DNA of 25,520 nt from Rickettsiales bacterium (GTDB taxonomy: Bacteria; Pseudomonadota; Alphaproteobacteria; Rs-D84), in the NCBI GenBank assembly GCA_031267375.1, contig JAIRZE010000020.1:1-25520 (forward strand), given 5' to 3'. The notes under the pieces are model-generated. The model was given only the letters and a program-made list of their open reading frames with translations, ran no database searches and was not told where the DNA came from. Below, in pieces: positions 18,167-25,454 of this stretch; positions within the stretch are counted from its first letter, which is position 1, and the number at the start of each line of letters is the position of its first letter. A program made the position numbers and the translations under genes.

Positions 18167-18598
18167 TTATTCCCCCACCTTTACGCCCATAGAACGGCAT
18201 TGACCGGCAACGATTTTCGCGGCCGCTTCAACGGTAGAGCAATTCAAATCCGGCATTTTTTCCGTGGCAATTCTGATGACTTCGCTCATCGGCAGGGTTC
18301 CGGCAAATTCGCGGCCCGGCTTTTTAGAAGCGATTTTCAGATTTAATGCTTTTTTGATAAAGTACGAAACCGGCGGCAATTTCATAATATATTCAAAAGA
18401 CCGGTCGGTATAAACGGTAATAATGCAAGGAATCGGCATTCCCGCGTCTTTATCCTTGGTAGCATCATTAAATTGTTTGCAGAATTCGGCGATATTAACG
18501 CCCGCAGATCCCAAGGCCGGTCCGATTGGCGGCGCAGGATTCGCTTGTTTGGCAGGGACAACAAGCTTGACCACAGCCTTTACTTCTTTTTTTGCCAT
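18167..18598 (-). CDS. rplK: 50S ribosomal protein L11
   Basis: The 143-residue protein (E. coli 142) of the GTPase-associated centre, needed for RelA-type signalling and factor binding. VKLVVPAKQANPAPPIGPALGSAGVNI is the diagnostic N-terminus. The start is MAKKEVK at 18598, with GGAG nine bases upstream. The upstream in-frame extension to 18631 comes from a 7-base array (AATGAAC) and is not part of the protein. First gene of the rplKAJL block. Confidence 0.97.
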   Translation of the reverse strand: MAKKEVKAVVKLVVPAKQANPAPPIGPALGSAGVNIAEFCKQFNDATKDKDAGMPIPCIITVYTDRSFEYIMKLPPVSYFIKKALNLKIASKKPGREFAGTLPMSEVIRIATEKMPDLNCSTVEAAAKIVAGQCRSMGVKVGE

Positions 18599-18615
18599 TT
18601 TTACAACTCCGTTGT

Positions 18616-18774
18616 AATGAACAATGAACAATGAACAATGAACAATGTCATTATTTCACTATGCACTGTGATTAGAGTGCGTGGTGCAAAGCGGCTACAC
18701 TTCTACCACAACCAAAAAAACAATAACCAAAAACAAGAACGCCATTGTTCATTGTTCATTGTTCATTGTTCACT
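18616..18774. repeat. Inverted pair of 7-base arrays between nusG and rplK
   Basis: AATGAAC occurs four times without a mismatch from 18616 to 18643. Its inverse GTTCATT occurs from about 18743 to 18774, also nearly perfect, giving a 30-bp hairpin. The near-perfect words suggest a young array. The loop (18651-18742) holds TGCAC...GTGCA and no gene. The spacer is transcribed with, or is the promoter area of, rplK. Confidence 0.88.
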
Positions 18775-18797
18775 AATTTTTGCGCAAAGCACAAAAA

Positions 18798-19331
18798 TTA
18801 AACTTTTTCCACCTGCGAGAAATCCAGGCCCATACTGGTTTCGCGACCGAACACCAATACCGACACCGTCATTTTCTGCTTCAAGTTGTCAACATCCGTC
18901 GCGATGCCGTTGAAATTCATAAACGGCCCGTCAATAATATGCACTTCCTGGCCGACTTCGTAAACAGTATCGTCGGAAACGGTGGTGCCGTCTTCCATTT
19001 GCTTCATCAGGCGGCGCGCCTCGTCTTCGGAAATCGCGACCGGCTTTTGCTTTTGCCCCAAGAACATAACCACCTGGGGATGAACCTTTACCAATGTAAA
19101 AGTTTCATTTGTCATAACCATTTGAACGACGATATAGCCCGGGAAGAATTTTTTTTCAGTCTTGACGCGCTTGCCGGCCTTTATTTCAGTAATTTCGCGG
19201 GTAGGCACCAAGATTTCGCCAAACAGCGGGTTTAATTTGCGATTATCAATTTGCTCGCGCAGTTCGCGTGCAACCTTGTCCTCGCACCCGGTGTGAACAT
19301 TTACAACAAACCATTGCATATTTCCGCTCAT
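18798..19331 (-). CDS. nusG: Transcription termination/antitermination factor NusG
   Basis: The 177-residue factor has an NGN domain (WFVVNVHTGCEDKVARELREQI through FFPGYIVVQM) and a KOW domain with VGQEVHIIDGPFMNFNGIATDV near 129-150. It binds the RNA polymerase clamp and couples it to Rho or the ribosome. The start MSGNMQWF is chosen; MQWF four codons later is possible because GCGGA precedes it. It directly follows secE. Confidence 0.95.
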   Translation of the reverse strand: MSGNMQWFVVNVHTGCEDKVARELREQIDNRKLNPLFGEILVPTREITEIKAGKRVKTEKKFFPGYIVVQMVMTNETFTLVKVHPQVVMFLGQKQKPVAISEDEARRLMKQMEDGTTVSDDTVYEVGQEVHIIDGPFMNFNGIATDVDNLKQKMTVSVLVFGRETSMGLDFSQVEKV

Positions 19332-19354
19332 CTTTTAATCTCTCTTGGCTCGTT

Positions 19355-19537
19355 TTAGAAAATCCAACCGACAATTGCGTTCAGAATAGAATCTGTTATA
19401 AAGAAAAACAATGCGGCGGCGCCTGAAAAAATCAAAATCATAACAGTGGCGCGAATAACGGAATCGCGGGACGGCCAAACGATCTTGAACCATTCGGCGC
19501 GAACAGATTTGATATAATCTATGATTTTTCTAAGCAT
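19355..19537 (-). CDS. secE: Preprotein translocase subunit SecE
   Basis: A 60-residue single-membrane-span form of SecE, typical for alphaproteobacteria. The amphipathic helix with EWFKIVWPSRDSVIRATV precedes one transmembrane helix (MILIFSGAAALFFFITDSIL). It stabilises SecY in the inner-membrane translocon. Its ATG lies only 14 bases after the tRNA-Trp CCA and has no visible ribosome site. Confidence 0.94.
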   Translation of the reverse strand: MLRKIIDYIKSVRAEWFKIVWPSRDSVIRATVMILIFSGAAALFFFITDSILNAIVGWIF

Positions 19538-19551
19538 TATTTCACTTTTTT

Positions 19552-19625
19552 TGGCAGGGGCAGAAGGAATCGAACCCTCATCCGCGGTTTTGGAGACCGA
19601 TATTCTACCGTTGAACTATGCCCCT
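19552..19625 (-). tRNA. trnW: tRNA-Trp (anticodon CCA)
   Basis: The 74-base gene reads AGGGGCA at the 5' end and TGCCCCT-G-CCA at the 3' end, a 7-bp acceptor. The D arm is GTTC...GAAT, the anticodon arm CGGT-CTCCAAA-ACCG with anticodon CCA, and the T arm GAGGG-TTCGATT-CCTTC. The CCA tail is encoded. Position upstream of secE-nusG is the usual alphaproteobacterial arrangement, although no tuf gene precedes it. Confidence 0.96.
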
Positions 19626-19677
19626 AAAACTGTCCTTTTGACCCTTGAAACTGTTTATTTTGCTGATAATCCGTGCG

Positions 19678-19705
19678 ATAATAGCACACTTTTATGTGAA
19701 ATCAA
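19678..19705 (-). promoter_or_regulatory. Promoter of tRNA-Trp and the secE-nusG transcript
   Basis: On the minus strand TTGATT (19705-19700) and TATTAT (19683-19678) are 16 bases apart. Transcription would start about 46 bases before the tRNA 5' end. It is the only good promoter for the downstream cluster seen at its head. Confidence 0.72.
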
Positions 19706-19736
19706 GCGGAAAGTATTATAAAGGTTTAATTTCCCC

Positions 19737-19849
19737 AGCGCAAGTGAAAAATGAAAAATAAATCCGGCTTTCGCCGGATTTTTAATTTTACAAAATTGCG
19801 CCAGCAATTTTGTATTTTTCATTTTTCACTTTTCATTTTTTGCTTGCGC
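19737..19849. repeat. Inverted arrays around a terminator between tRNA-Trp and virB8
   Basis: GCGCAAGTGAAAAATG (from 19739) and its inverse, CATTTTTCAC to TTGCGC (up to 19849), flank two hairpins: AATCCGGC-TTTC-GCCGGATT followed by T (about 19761-19782), a likely terminator, and AAAATTGC-GCCA-GCAATTTT (about 19793-19812). The arms are built from AAATGAA-like 7-base words. A weak TTGCGC-18-TACACT (19844-19873) may serve virB8. Confidence 0.7.
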
Positions 19850-19895
19850 ACGCACTCCATTTTTTTCTACACTTGCCAAAAGGAGAGCTTTTTCA

Positions 19896-20570
19896 GTGGC
19901 AAACAGCGTTGAACCGCCTATTTTACTGTCCCGCCTGATGGCGTTTGTTTTCGCGGCCTTGGCCGTCGTGGTTGTCGTGCTTATCATTACTGTCGCTAAA
20001 ATGTTTCCATTGGATAAAACCCAGGTCTTTTTTCTGGAAACCGAACCGCGCGAGAATATGGAAATCCGGCTTTCTTCATTCAGCCCGGATAATCAGAATC
20101 TGGAAACATACAAGCAGGCTTTTATAAAAGAATATATCAAGGCCCGGAATGAAGTCATCCCCAGCCCGTCGCAAATGCAGCGCAAATGGTCTGCCACCAA
20201 CGAAGGCAGCGTTTATTCGTGGAGCGCACCCGATGTGTACAAGCAATTTGCAAATACGGCGATGTATATAGCGCTGATGAACGACATTCCGGATTTTGAA
20301 TTCCGGTGTCCGGTGGAATTTCACGGCGGCTTGGCCCCGCGCGGCCCGGATAAATACGCTGTCAGATTTTCGTATTTCTGTACTGATAATAACAGTGGAC
20401 AAGAATGTAAAAAAGATTATACAATCGCTATAAAGCTGGAACTGGAAGACAAGGTCAAATGGTCCGAGCGTCTGCGCAATCCCCTGGGGATCCGCGTGGT
20501 TGAATACAAATTGGAATCCGGCGACGGGGATCCGCTGGAAACGGGATTTTTATGCGATTTTGCAGAATAA
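19896..20570 (+). CDS. virB8: Type IV secretion system protein VirB8-like
   Basis: The 224-residue inner-membrane protein has a cytoplasmic start, one transmembrane helix (about 14-35) and a periplasmic domain. The VirB8 motif NPLGIRVVEYKLE (195-207) is clear; the common form is NPLGFxVxxYR. VirB8 links the inner-membrane complex to the core complex of VirB-type secretion systems. Four Cys residues (138, 162, 171, 220) could form disulfides. The GTG start is preceded by AGGAGAG about 10 bases upstream. It heads the virB8-virB9-virB10 block. DotI/IcmL, a distant relative, is the main alternative, but the NPLG motif and VirB9/VirB10 partners favour VirB8. Confidence 0.85.
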   Translation: MANSVEPPILLSRLMAFVFAALAVVVVVLIITVAKMFPLDKTQVFFLETEPRENMEIRLSSFSPDNQNLETYKQAFIKEYIKARNEVIPSPSQMQRKWSATNEGSVYSWSAPDVYKQFANTAMYIALMNDIPDFEFRCPVEFHGGLAPRGPDKYAVRFSYFCTDNNSGQECKKDYTIAIKLELEDKVKWSERLRNPLGIRVVEYKLESGDGDPLETGFLCDFAE

Positions 20571-20685
20571 AGGCAAATGGCATAAGGCACAAGGCAGGAG
20601 TTTGAAATGAAGTTTATTTCCAGGTTTATGAAATTTAACCATATGTTTTTCTTGGGCATTGCCTTTTGCCTTTTGCCTTTTGCCT
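20569..20685. repeat. Inverted 7-base arrays around the virB9 start
   Basis: Words AAAGGCA, AATGGCA, TAAGGCA, CAAGGCA occupy 20569-20596, right after the virB8 stop. Their inverse (CATTGCC, then TTTTGCC three times) occupies 20658-20685 inside the virB9 signal peptide. The two halves can pair over about 25 bases, with the virB9 ribosome site (AGGAG at 20595-20600) and start codon in the loop. This may modulate translation. Confidence 0.8.
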
Positions 20686-22112
20686 TGAATGCCGAAGGGA
20701 TTCAGGACGCGTGGGATAATCCGAACGCTAATATGGCGTCGGGCTCTGTAAAGCCCGGCTATGCGCAGCTGACTTGGTCGCCCGGCGCGGTTTTGCCTAT
20801 AAAACTGCGCAATGGAATGGTTACTATGGTAAACTTGCCGAACGGGGAATTGATAGGCGACGGAATTGTCGGAAATGACGGATTGTTTGACTTTGCGCCC
20901 CAGGGCGGCGGCGCGTCTTTTACCGTAACGCCTGTCGGGGATAATCAGGGCAGCGATACCAACTTGATTGTTACAGGAAAATCCGGAAACAAGTATATTT
21001 TCTATCTGCGGAGTGAACCTGCAAATGCAAGCCAAATTACCTATTCTATGGTGGATGTGGTGCTGGATAACAACAGCCGTCTGCCAATGGCAACAGCAGT
21101 TGCGACCGGCAGCGGCAGTTCCAGCGGTTCCGTGTTTAATAAAAAAGCGGCATCCGGCGGCAGCGTTGTTGGCGTTGACGGCGAAGATTATGGCTGGATA
21201 AAGTCTATGAAGATAGACCCCAGCGAGTTCCGCTTTGACCTGGATATATTCGTGCCGAATCCGGATGATTATGTAATCGCGCCGGAACGCGTGTGGCGCG
21301 ATAGAATCTTTACATATATTGACTTTGGCGACAAAGTAATCGCTATGACCCAGCGCCCAGTCGTGTCTTTGCTGGTAGAGGGCGGGGAAAGCCCGGTCGG
21401 ATTCCGCACTGACGGCGAAAACGGCCGCCTGCTGATCGTGGAAGCTGTCGGCGATATGGTATTGCGTTCCGGTCAGCGCATAGTATGCATAAAGCGGCGC
21501 GCGAAACCGTTCTTGATTGCGGATACCGCCAGCGTTATGGCTTTGGCAGAGGCTAATGTCGCGCAAAGCTATTATTCAAATCAGTCATTGAACAGCGCAT
21601 ATTTCGGCCAACCGCAAATGGCGGCGCCTAATGGATATGGAATGGCGCCCGCAATGGATTATGGCTATGGTTTTCAGCCGCAAATGAATATGCCTGCGAA
21701 TTACGGCAATGGCGGCGGCAGCGGCTATAACTTGAATATGGTCCCACAAGAGCGTAATACCGCGGGCGCATACCTGCCACAAACTAATATTCCGCTGATT
21801 TCCAGCAATCAGGCCGGTGTTGCGGTTGAATTAAAGTCCGACACATCGGTCAAGGCATTGAATGATTATTGGACCGGAATGCTGGCGAAATTCAGCGGCG
21901 AAGACGGCAAGGGAATTCTGACGCCCTATAAAAATATGGTATTCTTTGCAGTTGACGAGCAAGGCGTCGGGGACCTGGGGGCGGAAGCTGCAACAGCCAG
22001 ATTATACCGCCTGCGCATAGGCCCGATGAGTGATATAGACGCGGCGCAAAAACTGTGCGATCAAATGTTAAAGTTCAACGGCGCCAGCTGCCACGTGGTT
22101 CGTATACAGTGA
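20607..22112 (+). CDS. virB9: VirB9-like core complex protein with a C-terminal SPOR-like domain
   Basis: The 501-residue product has a signal peptide (cleavage after about residue 28, FALNA), an N-terminal beta domain (about 50-150), and the VirB9 C-terminal domain at 205-297 (VWRDRIFTYIDFGDKVIAM, GFRTDGENGRLLIVEAVGDMVLRSGQRIVCI) that forms the outer-membrane core ring with VirB7 and VirB10. A Gly/Asn/Met/Tyr/Pro-rich linker (about 320-400) leads to residues 464-501 with YRLRIGPMSDIDAAQKLC and FNGASCHVVR, which fit a SPOR domain, a binder of denuded peptidoglycan. Usual VirB9 is under 300 residues, so the last 200 are additional. AGGAG lies 7 bases before the ATG. virB10 overlaps the stop by GTGA. 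Confidence 0.82.
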   Translation: MKFISRFMKFNHMFFLGIAFCLLPFALNAEGIQDAWDNPNANMASGSVKPGYAQLTWSPGAVLPIKLRNGMVTMVNLPNGELIGDGIVGNDGLFDFAPQGGGASFTVTPVGDNQGSDTNLIVTGKSGNKYIFYLRSEPANASQITYSMVDVVLDNNSRLPMATAVATGSGSSSGSVFNKKAASGGSVVGVDGEDYGWIKSMKIDPSEFRFDLDIFVPNPDDYVIAPERVWRDRIFTYIDFGDKVIAMTQRPVVSLLVEGGESPVGFRTDGENGRLLIVEAVGDMVLRSGQRIVCIKRRAKPFLIADTASVMALAEANVAQSYYSNQSLNSAYFGQPQMAAPNGYGMAPAMDYGYGFQPQMNMPANYGNGGGSGYNLNMVPQERNTAGAYLPQTNIPLISSNQAGVAVELKSDTSVKALNDYWTGMLAKFSGEDGKGILTPYKNMVFFAVDEQGVGDLGAEAATARLYRLRIGPMSDIDAAQKLCDQMLKFNGASCHVVRIQ

Positions 22113-24490
22113 GCTCATTAAAACAATCTTTTTCAGAACTGAAAAAAAGCACTCCGAAAAATGTGCAGTGGCTGCTGATGGCGGCCGCGTTTGTCATCGT
22201 GCTGATTCTGCTGACTCTTTTATTAACCGGCAAAAAAAATAATAATTCTGCGGCGACAAAAAGCCCGGCGGCTGATGCCGCGCCCGCCGCGTTGAAAATA
22301 ACGCCGAATGAATTGGATTGGACGAATATCCAGGTCGGGGATGCGGTCAGTCAGAAATTCACGGTCAGCGCGACCGCGCCTGCAAAAATATCCGCAGTGC
22401 GGCTGTCCAAAGAAATTGCCGGATTGTCCAAGAAATCAACTTGCGAAACGGTTGCGCAGGTTTCGGATATAGTATCCTGCACTATTAATCTGGATTACAA
22501 GCCGGCGAATGCGGTGGATATTTCGGCTGTCGCGCTGCTGATTGATTGGCGCGCAAGCACTCAGCCTGAAAAAATGAATAAAACGGAAAAAGTTGCGATT
22601 GCAATCGGCGCAACCGGCAAGGCCCAGGTTCAAGAAAAAGCGGCAGAGCCGGAAATTACTACCCCGCCCGCGCCAAAGGCAGAGATAAAAAAGGAATTGG
22701 AAGCAATCGCGCCGGCATTCAGCTTTGACGATGATGATATTGACGATGAAGAAATAGAAGAGCCCGCGCCAAAGCCGGCTTTGAAGCCTGCTGAAAAACC
22801 GGTTTCAAAACCGGCCGCGCCAGCGGCGGCCGCACAGCCCGCGGCAGTTTCAGCGAATGATTGCTCTGAATTTGCAATTGCCGGATATGGTCCGTCCGGT
22901 CAGCAAATCGGCTGGATACGCCCTGATCGCGGCGGATATAAATTTCATCCTTTTGCGGACAGCGATTGCACTGCGCCGACCGGAATTTATAATCCGGATA
23001 ACGGAATAATAATGGATATAAAAAATCCAATGAAAAAAATCGGCACGGATGCGGAACATATAGGATACGGAAATTTCAATAACGGCGTGCTGCCGAAATT
23101 GTCTAATCCGGTGGCGACAAAGAACGAAAACCGCTCTCGCCAGCTGGACGCGCGCGATATAGACAAATATCAGATAGCGGGTTCCAAAACAGTATTTACC
23201 GCGCCGAAACCGGTCAATGAATTGACGCCGCCCGGCAATGTGAAATATTCCAGCAAGCCGTACGACAGAACTTTTGTCCTGCGCCAGTACAAGCCGATTC
23301 CGGCGACCATAGTCAATGAAATCCGCGCAGATGTGAATACTCTGGCAGGCAATTTGCCAGTACGCGCGACAGTGGATCGCAATGTGTATTCGGATAACGG
23401 GCGCACTGTGATTATTCCGGCGGGAACTCTTTTGCTGGGCTATGTCACGGGCAATTTGCCTGGGCCGTATAAAACCATAGGCAGAATGGATGTCCGCTGG
23501 TATCAATTTATCCGCCCGGACGGTGTGGAATTCAGCTTTGGCGGCCCGGACGGTCCTTTCAGCGGCGATTCCCAAGGACGGGTCGGCGTTCCGGGCCGCG
23601 GCAGCACTGATTATATAGAGCAATTCGTTATGCCGATGCTGACAGCGATAGTCCCAGCGGCGGTGAATATGATAGCGCCGATATCCGATAAATTCGTGAA
23701 TCAAATAGACCTTGATAACAATACTGTTACGCAAACGGGCCAAGTGCGGTCGTCAGAGCTTGCAAAGAACGAGATTATCACTACTTGGAACAAAATAGCG
23801 CAAAAGCTGATGGTTGATATGATGGATAATACCACTCCGCCGTTTTCCATTGCGGCCGGAACGCGGATTACGGTGTTTTCGCCGATAGATTTGGCGATGA
23901 CCTGCGGCGACGGCGGCGACAAGAAATGCTCTATCGCGGCGTTTGGCGCGGGCGGCGGCTCTATGCCGGGACACAGCGCGACGCCTGATTATAATGACGG
24001 CACTTGGACGGGTCAGGTCAGATCGTTTGATTTGCAGCAATATTGCGACGGCACTACGGGCAAGGTGAAATCCGGCTCGGAAGCGGCAATCCAAGCCGCA
24101 GGAATGGATTACCGCACGGTGCTGTTTTACTGCCAGTCGCAGCAGTATCAGGCGATAAATAATGTAAAGGCGGCGGCGGTTTTTGACAATCAAAAATCCA
24201 GCAGCAATGAAAAATCTATTTCAAACGCGGGGGGCGTGGGTTCGCAAACATATAATGAGAAAGTCCTGGGCTTGAAATATAACGACGACGGATCTATAAA
24301 GAATCCGTTCCAGAAAGAAGCGCCGCCGCCAGTGGCCGCGCCGGTCATAACCTGCGAAGACGGAACTGTTCCGGACGGGAACGGATGCTGCACCGGGGAA
24401 ACATTTGATACTACGGTGGTGTCAGCGGACACCCCGAACGGGGCGTGCTGTCCGGCCGGCGGCGGGGATTGCTTTCCGCCGATATTATAA
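22109..24490 (+). CDS. virB10: VirB10-like core complex protein with Ig-like insert and Cys-rich tail
   Basis: The GTG at 22109 overlaps the virB9 stop (GTGA) and gives 793 residues; a second GTG at 22055 is less likely. One transmembrane helix (about 20-40) is followed by an Ig-like domain (62-172, ITPNELDWTNIQVGDAVSQK...CTINLDYKP, as in ASPM-SPD-2-Hydin-type repeats), an acidic run (207-217) and a Pro/Ala/Lys linker. Residues 253-325 are unrecognised. The VirB10 C-terminal barrel is at 390-597 (PVRATVDRNVYSDNGRTVI, RMDVRWYQF, GTRITVFSPIDLAM). A tail of about 195 residues ends in CEDGTVPDGNGCC...GACCPAGGGDCF, six Cys in the last 45 residues. VirB10 spans both membranes of the system and senses energy. 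Typical length is 380-450, so this is a large variant. Confidence 0.85.
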   Translation: MSSLKQSFSELKKSTPKNVQWLLMAAAFVIVLILLTLLLTGKKNNNSAATKSPAADAAPAALKITPNELDWTNIQVGDAVSQKFTVSATAPAKISAVRLSKEIAGLSKKSTCETVAQVSDIVSCTINLDYKPANAVDISAVALLIDWRASTQPEKMNKTEKVAIAIGATGKAQVQEKAAEPEITTPPAPKAEIKKELEAIAPAFSFDDDDIDDEEIEEPAPKPALKPAEKPVSKPAAPAAAAQPAAVSANDCSEFAIAGYGPSGQQIGWIRPDRGGYKFHPFADSDCTAPTGIYNPDNGIIMDIKNPMKKIGTDAEHIGYGNFNNGVLPKLSNPVATKNENRSRQLDARDIDKYQIAGSKTVFTAPKPVNELTPPGNVKYSSKPYDRTFVLRQYKPIPATIVNEIRADVNTLAGNLPVRATVDRNVYSDNGRTVIIPAGTLLLGYVTGNLPGPYKTIGRMDVRWYQFIRPDGVEFSFGGPDGPFSGDSQGRVGVPGRGSTDYIEQFVMPMLTAIVPAAVNMIAPISDKFVNQIDLDNNTVTQTGQVRSSELAKNEIITTWNKIAQKLMVDMMDNTTPPFSIAAGTRITVFSPIDLAMTCGDGGDKKCSIAAFGAGGGSMPGHSATPDYNDGTWTGQVRSFDLQQYCDGTTGKVKSGSEAAIQAAGMDYRTVLFYCQSQQYQAINNVKAAAVFDNQKSSSNEKSISNAGGVGSQTYNEKVLGLKYNDDGSIKNPFQKEAPPPVAAPVITCEDGTVPDGNGCCTGETFDTTVVSADTPNGACCPAGGGDCFPPIL

Positions 24491-24516
24491 AACCGGCGAA
24501 AGCCGGTTTTATAATA
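24483..24516. terminator. Palindromic terminator including the virB10 stop codon
   Basis: Bases 24483-24497 pair with 24502-24516 (15 bp, GAAA loop). The inner part AAAACCGGC-GAAA-GCCGGTTTT is a terminator with short T runs on both strands. The virB10 TAA lies within the stem, the same arrangement as at the end of rpoC. Confidence 0.75.
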
Positions 24517-24705
24517 TAAGCGGAAAGTCAAAACAACGAAGTTGTTTTGAGAGCGACAAAGTCGCGCTTATGAGTTCGGTTTTGTAAGCGTAGCGCAACG
24601 AAACCGGTACGAATGGTAAGCAACGCGAACTATTTCCCTTTGCGAAGCGAAGGGGTAGATTTTCTTAACGAGCGCCGCGGCACGCGCGCGAGTTTAGAAA
24701 ATCGG
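24517..24705. repeat. Run of hairpins and three-way junctions downstream of virB10
   Basis: TAAGCG (24517-24522) and CGCTTA (24565-24570) enclose two hairpins, CAAAACAAC-GAA-GTTGTTTTG and GCGAC-AAA-GTCGC. This is the same plan as the palindromic insert at 4409-4472. Further hairpins follow: a stem near CGGTTTTG...CAACGAAACCG, CCCTTTGC-GAA-GCGAAGGG, and GATTTTCTTAACGAGC...GTTTAGAAAATC. No gene was found in this 24491-25081 spacer. Confidence 0.65.
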
Positions 24706-24723
24706 GGTAGCTGCCCGAACAAG

Positions 24724-24872
24724 CTCGGTCTAAATTCCCCTTCCCACAGGGAAGGGGTGGCAGCCGAAGGCTGACGGGGTAGGGGTAAAAATCATACATA
24801 GTTTGATCTTATTACCCCTACCCCGGCGCTACGCGCCACCCATTCCCCGTGGGAAGGGGATTTGCCACCGAG
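24724..24872. repeat. Repeat element B, long copy (149 bases)
   Basis: Ends CTCGGTCTAAATTCCCCTTC and, inverse, CTCGGTGGCAAATCCCCTTC make imperfect terminal inverted repeats. Inside are AGCCGAAGGCT, GGGGTAGGGGTAA with TTACCCCTACCCC, and GGCGCTACGCGCC. A 48-base internally deleted copy lies at 5925-5972. The CTCGGTGGCA end matches the left end of element A. Confidence 0.82.
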
Positions 24873-24896
24873 TTTTATTTCACTGATTGCTAATTA

Positions 24897-24922
24897 AAAT
24901 CCGGCTTGTGCCGGATTTTTTT
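24897..24922 (+). terminator. Terminator between element B and the last gene
   Basis: AAATCCGGC-TTGT-GCCGGATTT followed by further T (up to 24922). It is preceded by a single CTGATTGCTAATTA relic of a 7-base array. Confidence 0.75.
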
Positions 24923-24978
24923 ACGATTCGCATATAAAAGACTATGCGGCGTGAACGAATCGGAATATTAACAATAGT

Positions 24979-25007
24979 TTCAACTTATAATTGTAATTAT
25001 TTATAAT
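24979..25007 (+). promoter_or_regulatory. Candidate promoter of the last gene
   Basis: TTCAAC (24979-24984) and a perfect TATAAT (25002-25007) are 17 bases apart; another TATAAT lies at 24986-24991. GATTCG and GAATCG (GANTC) occur just upstream. The leader would be about 70 bases. Confidence 0.45.
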
Positions 25008-25081
25008 TTCGCTTTTTGATTTTATAACTTCTTGCCGTTGGGAATAAATTCATCGGCGTACAAAAAACAAGGAGAGAGAAA

Positions 25082-25429
25082 ATGTTAAACCAACAATTAA
25101 AAACAGAACAAAACGCGGCGGGCTTTGTCAATGCGGAACAGATGTGGTTTTGGTTTTTATCGGCGCGAAAAATCCGCAACGGATTCGGACGGCGCGATGA
25201 CGGCCCAGGAACCCGCGTCTGCCAATTGGTGGATGTTGAAACATTGATTACCAAATTATATCTGGCGGGCCGCCTGACCGACGAGCAATTGGCGGTTATG
25301 AAAGAGTTCGGAGAAAAGCGCCGCGCACCAATGCCATTGGTGTACGCGGAAAATAAAAAGTCTGCGCTTTGGCGATCCGCGATGGGGACGATCGGCGCGG
25401 CGGCGAACGCAAAAGGCTGGATTGAATGA
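25082..25429 (+). CDS. Hypothetical protein, 115 residues
   Basis: I cannot name it. It is a basic soluble protein without signal peptide, containing WFWFLSARKIRNGFGRRDDG (22-41) and VCQLVDVETLITKLYLAGRLTDEQLAVMKEFGEKRRAP. It resembles short alphaproteobacterial proteins of unknown function that share an R-x-C-x-V-D...RL-x(6)-VLxxxGRR pattern, but this is from memory only. An excellent ribosome site (AAGGAG, 9 bases) and flanking promoter and terminator make it a real gene. It is not coupled to the virB genes. Confidence 0.72.
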   Translation: MLNQQLKTEQNAAGFVNAEQMWFWFLSARKIRNGFGRRDDGPGTRVCQLVDVETLITKLYLAGRLTDEQLAVMKEFGEKRRAPMPLVYAENKKSALWRSAMGTIGAAANAKGWIE

Positions 25430-25454
25430 AAAAATCGCGCGGCGATTTTTTTTT
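25429..25454 (+). terminator. Terminator after the last gene
   Basis: AAAAAATCGC-GCG-GCGATTTTTT begins at the last base of the stop codon and is followed by T up to 25454. The remaining 66 bases of the window show no feature I can support. Confidence 0.85.

Noticed and set aside
18599..18631. N-terminal extension of L11 (MFIVHYNGVVK)
   Set aside because: It is encoded by the 7-base array; the normal L11 start has a ribosome site and the extension does not.
16601..18774. CRISPR array
   Set aside because: The repeats are 7 bases long, contiguous without spacers and partly inverted; no cas genes are present.
20550..21566. Long antisense frame of 338 residues opposite virB9
   Set aside because: It lies opposite a clear VirB9 gene, has an odd His/Arg-rich composition and no family likeness, so it is a shadow.
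22055..22108. Earlier GTG start for VirB10
   Set aside because: It would overlap virB9 by 58 bases and add a basic tail, whereas the GTGA overlap at 22109 is a normal coupled start.
19896..24490. Dot/Icm-type system (DotI, DotH, DotG)
   Set aside because: The sizes and order are similar, but the NPLG motif of VirB8, the VirB9 C-terminal block and the VirB10 barrel motifs fit the VirB type better.
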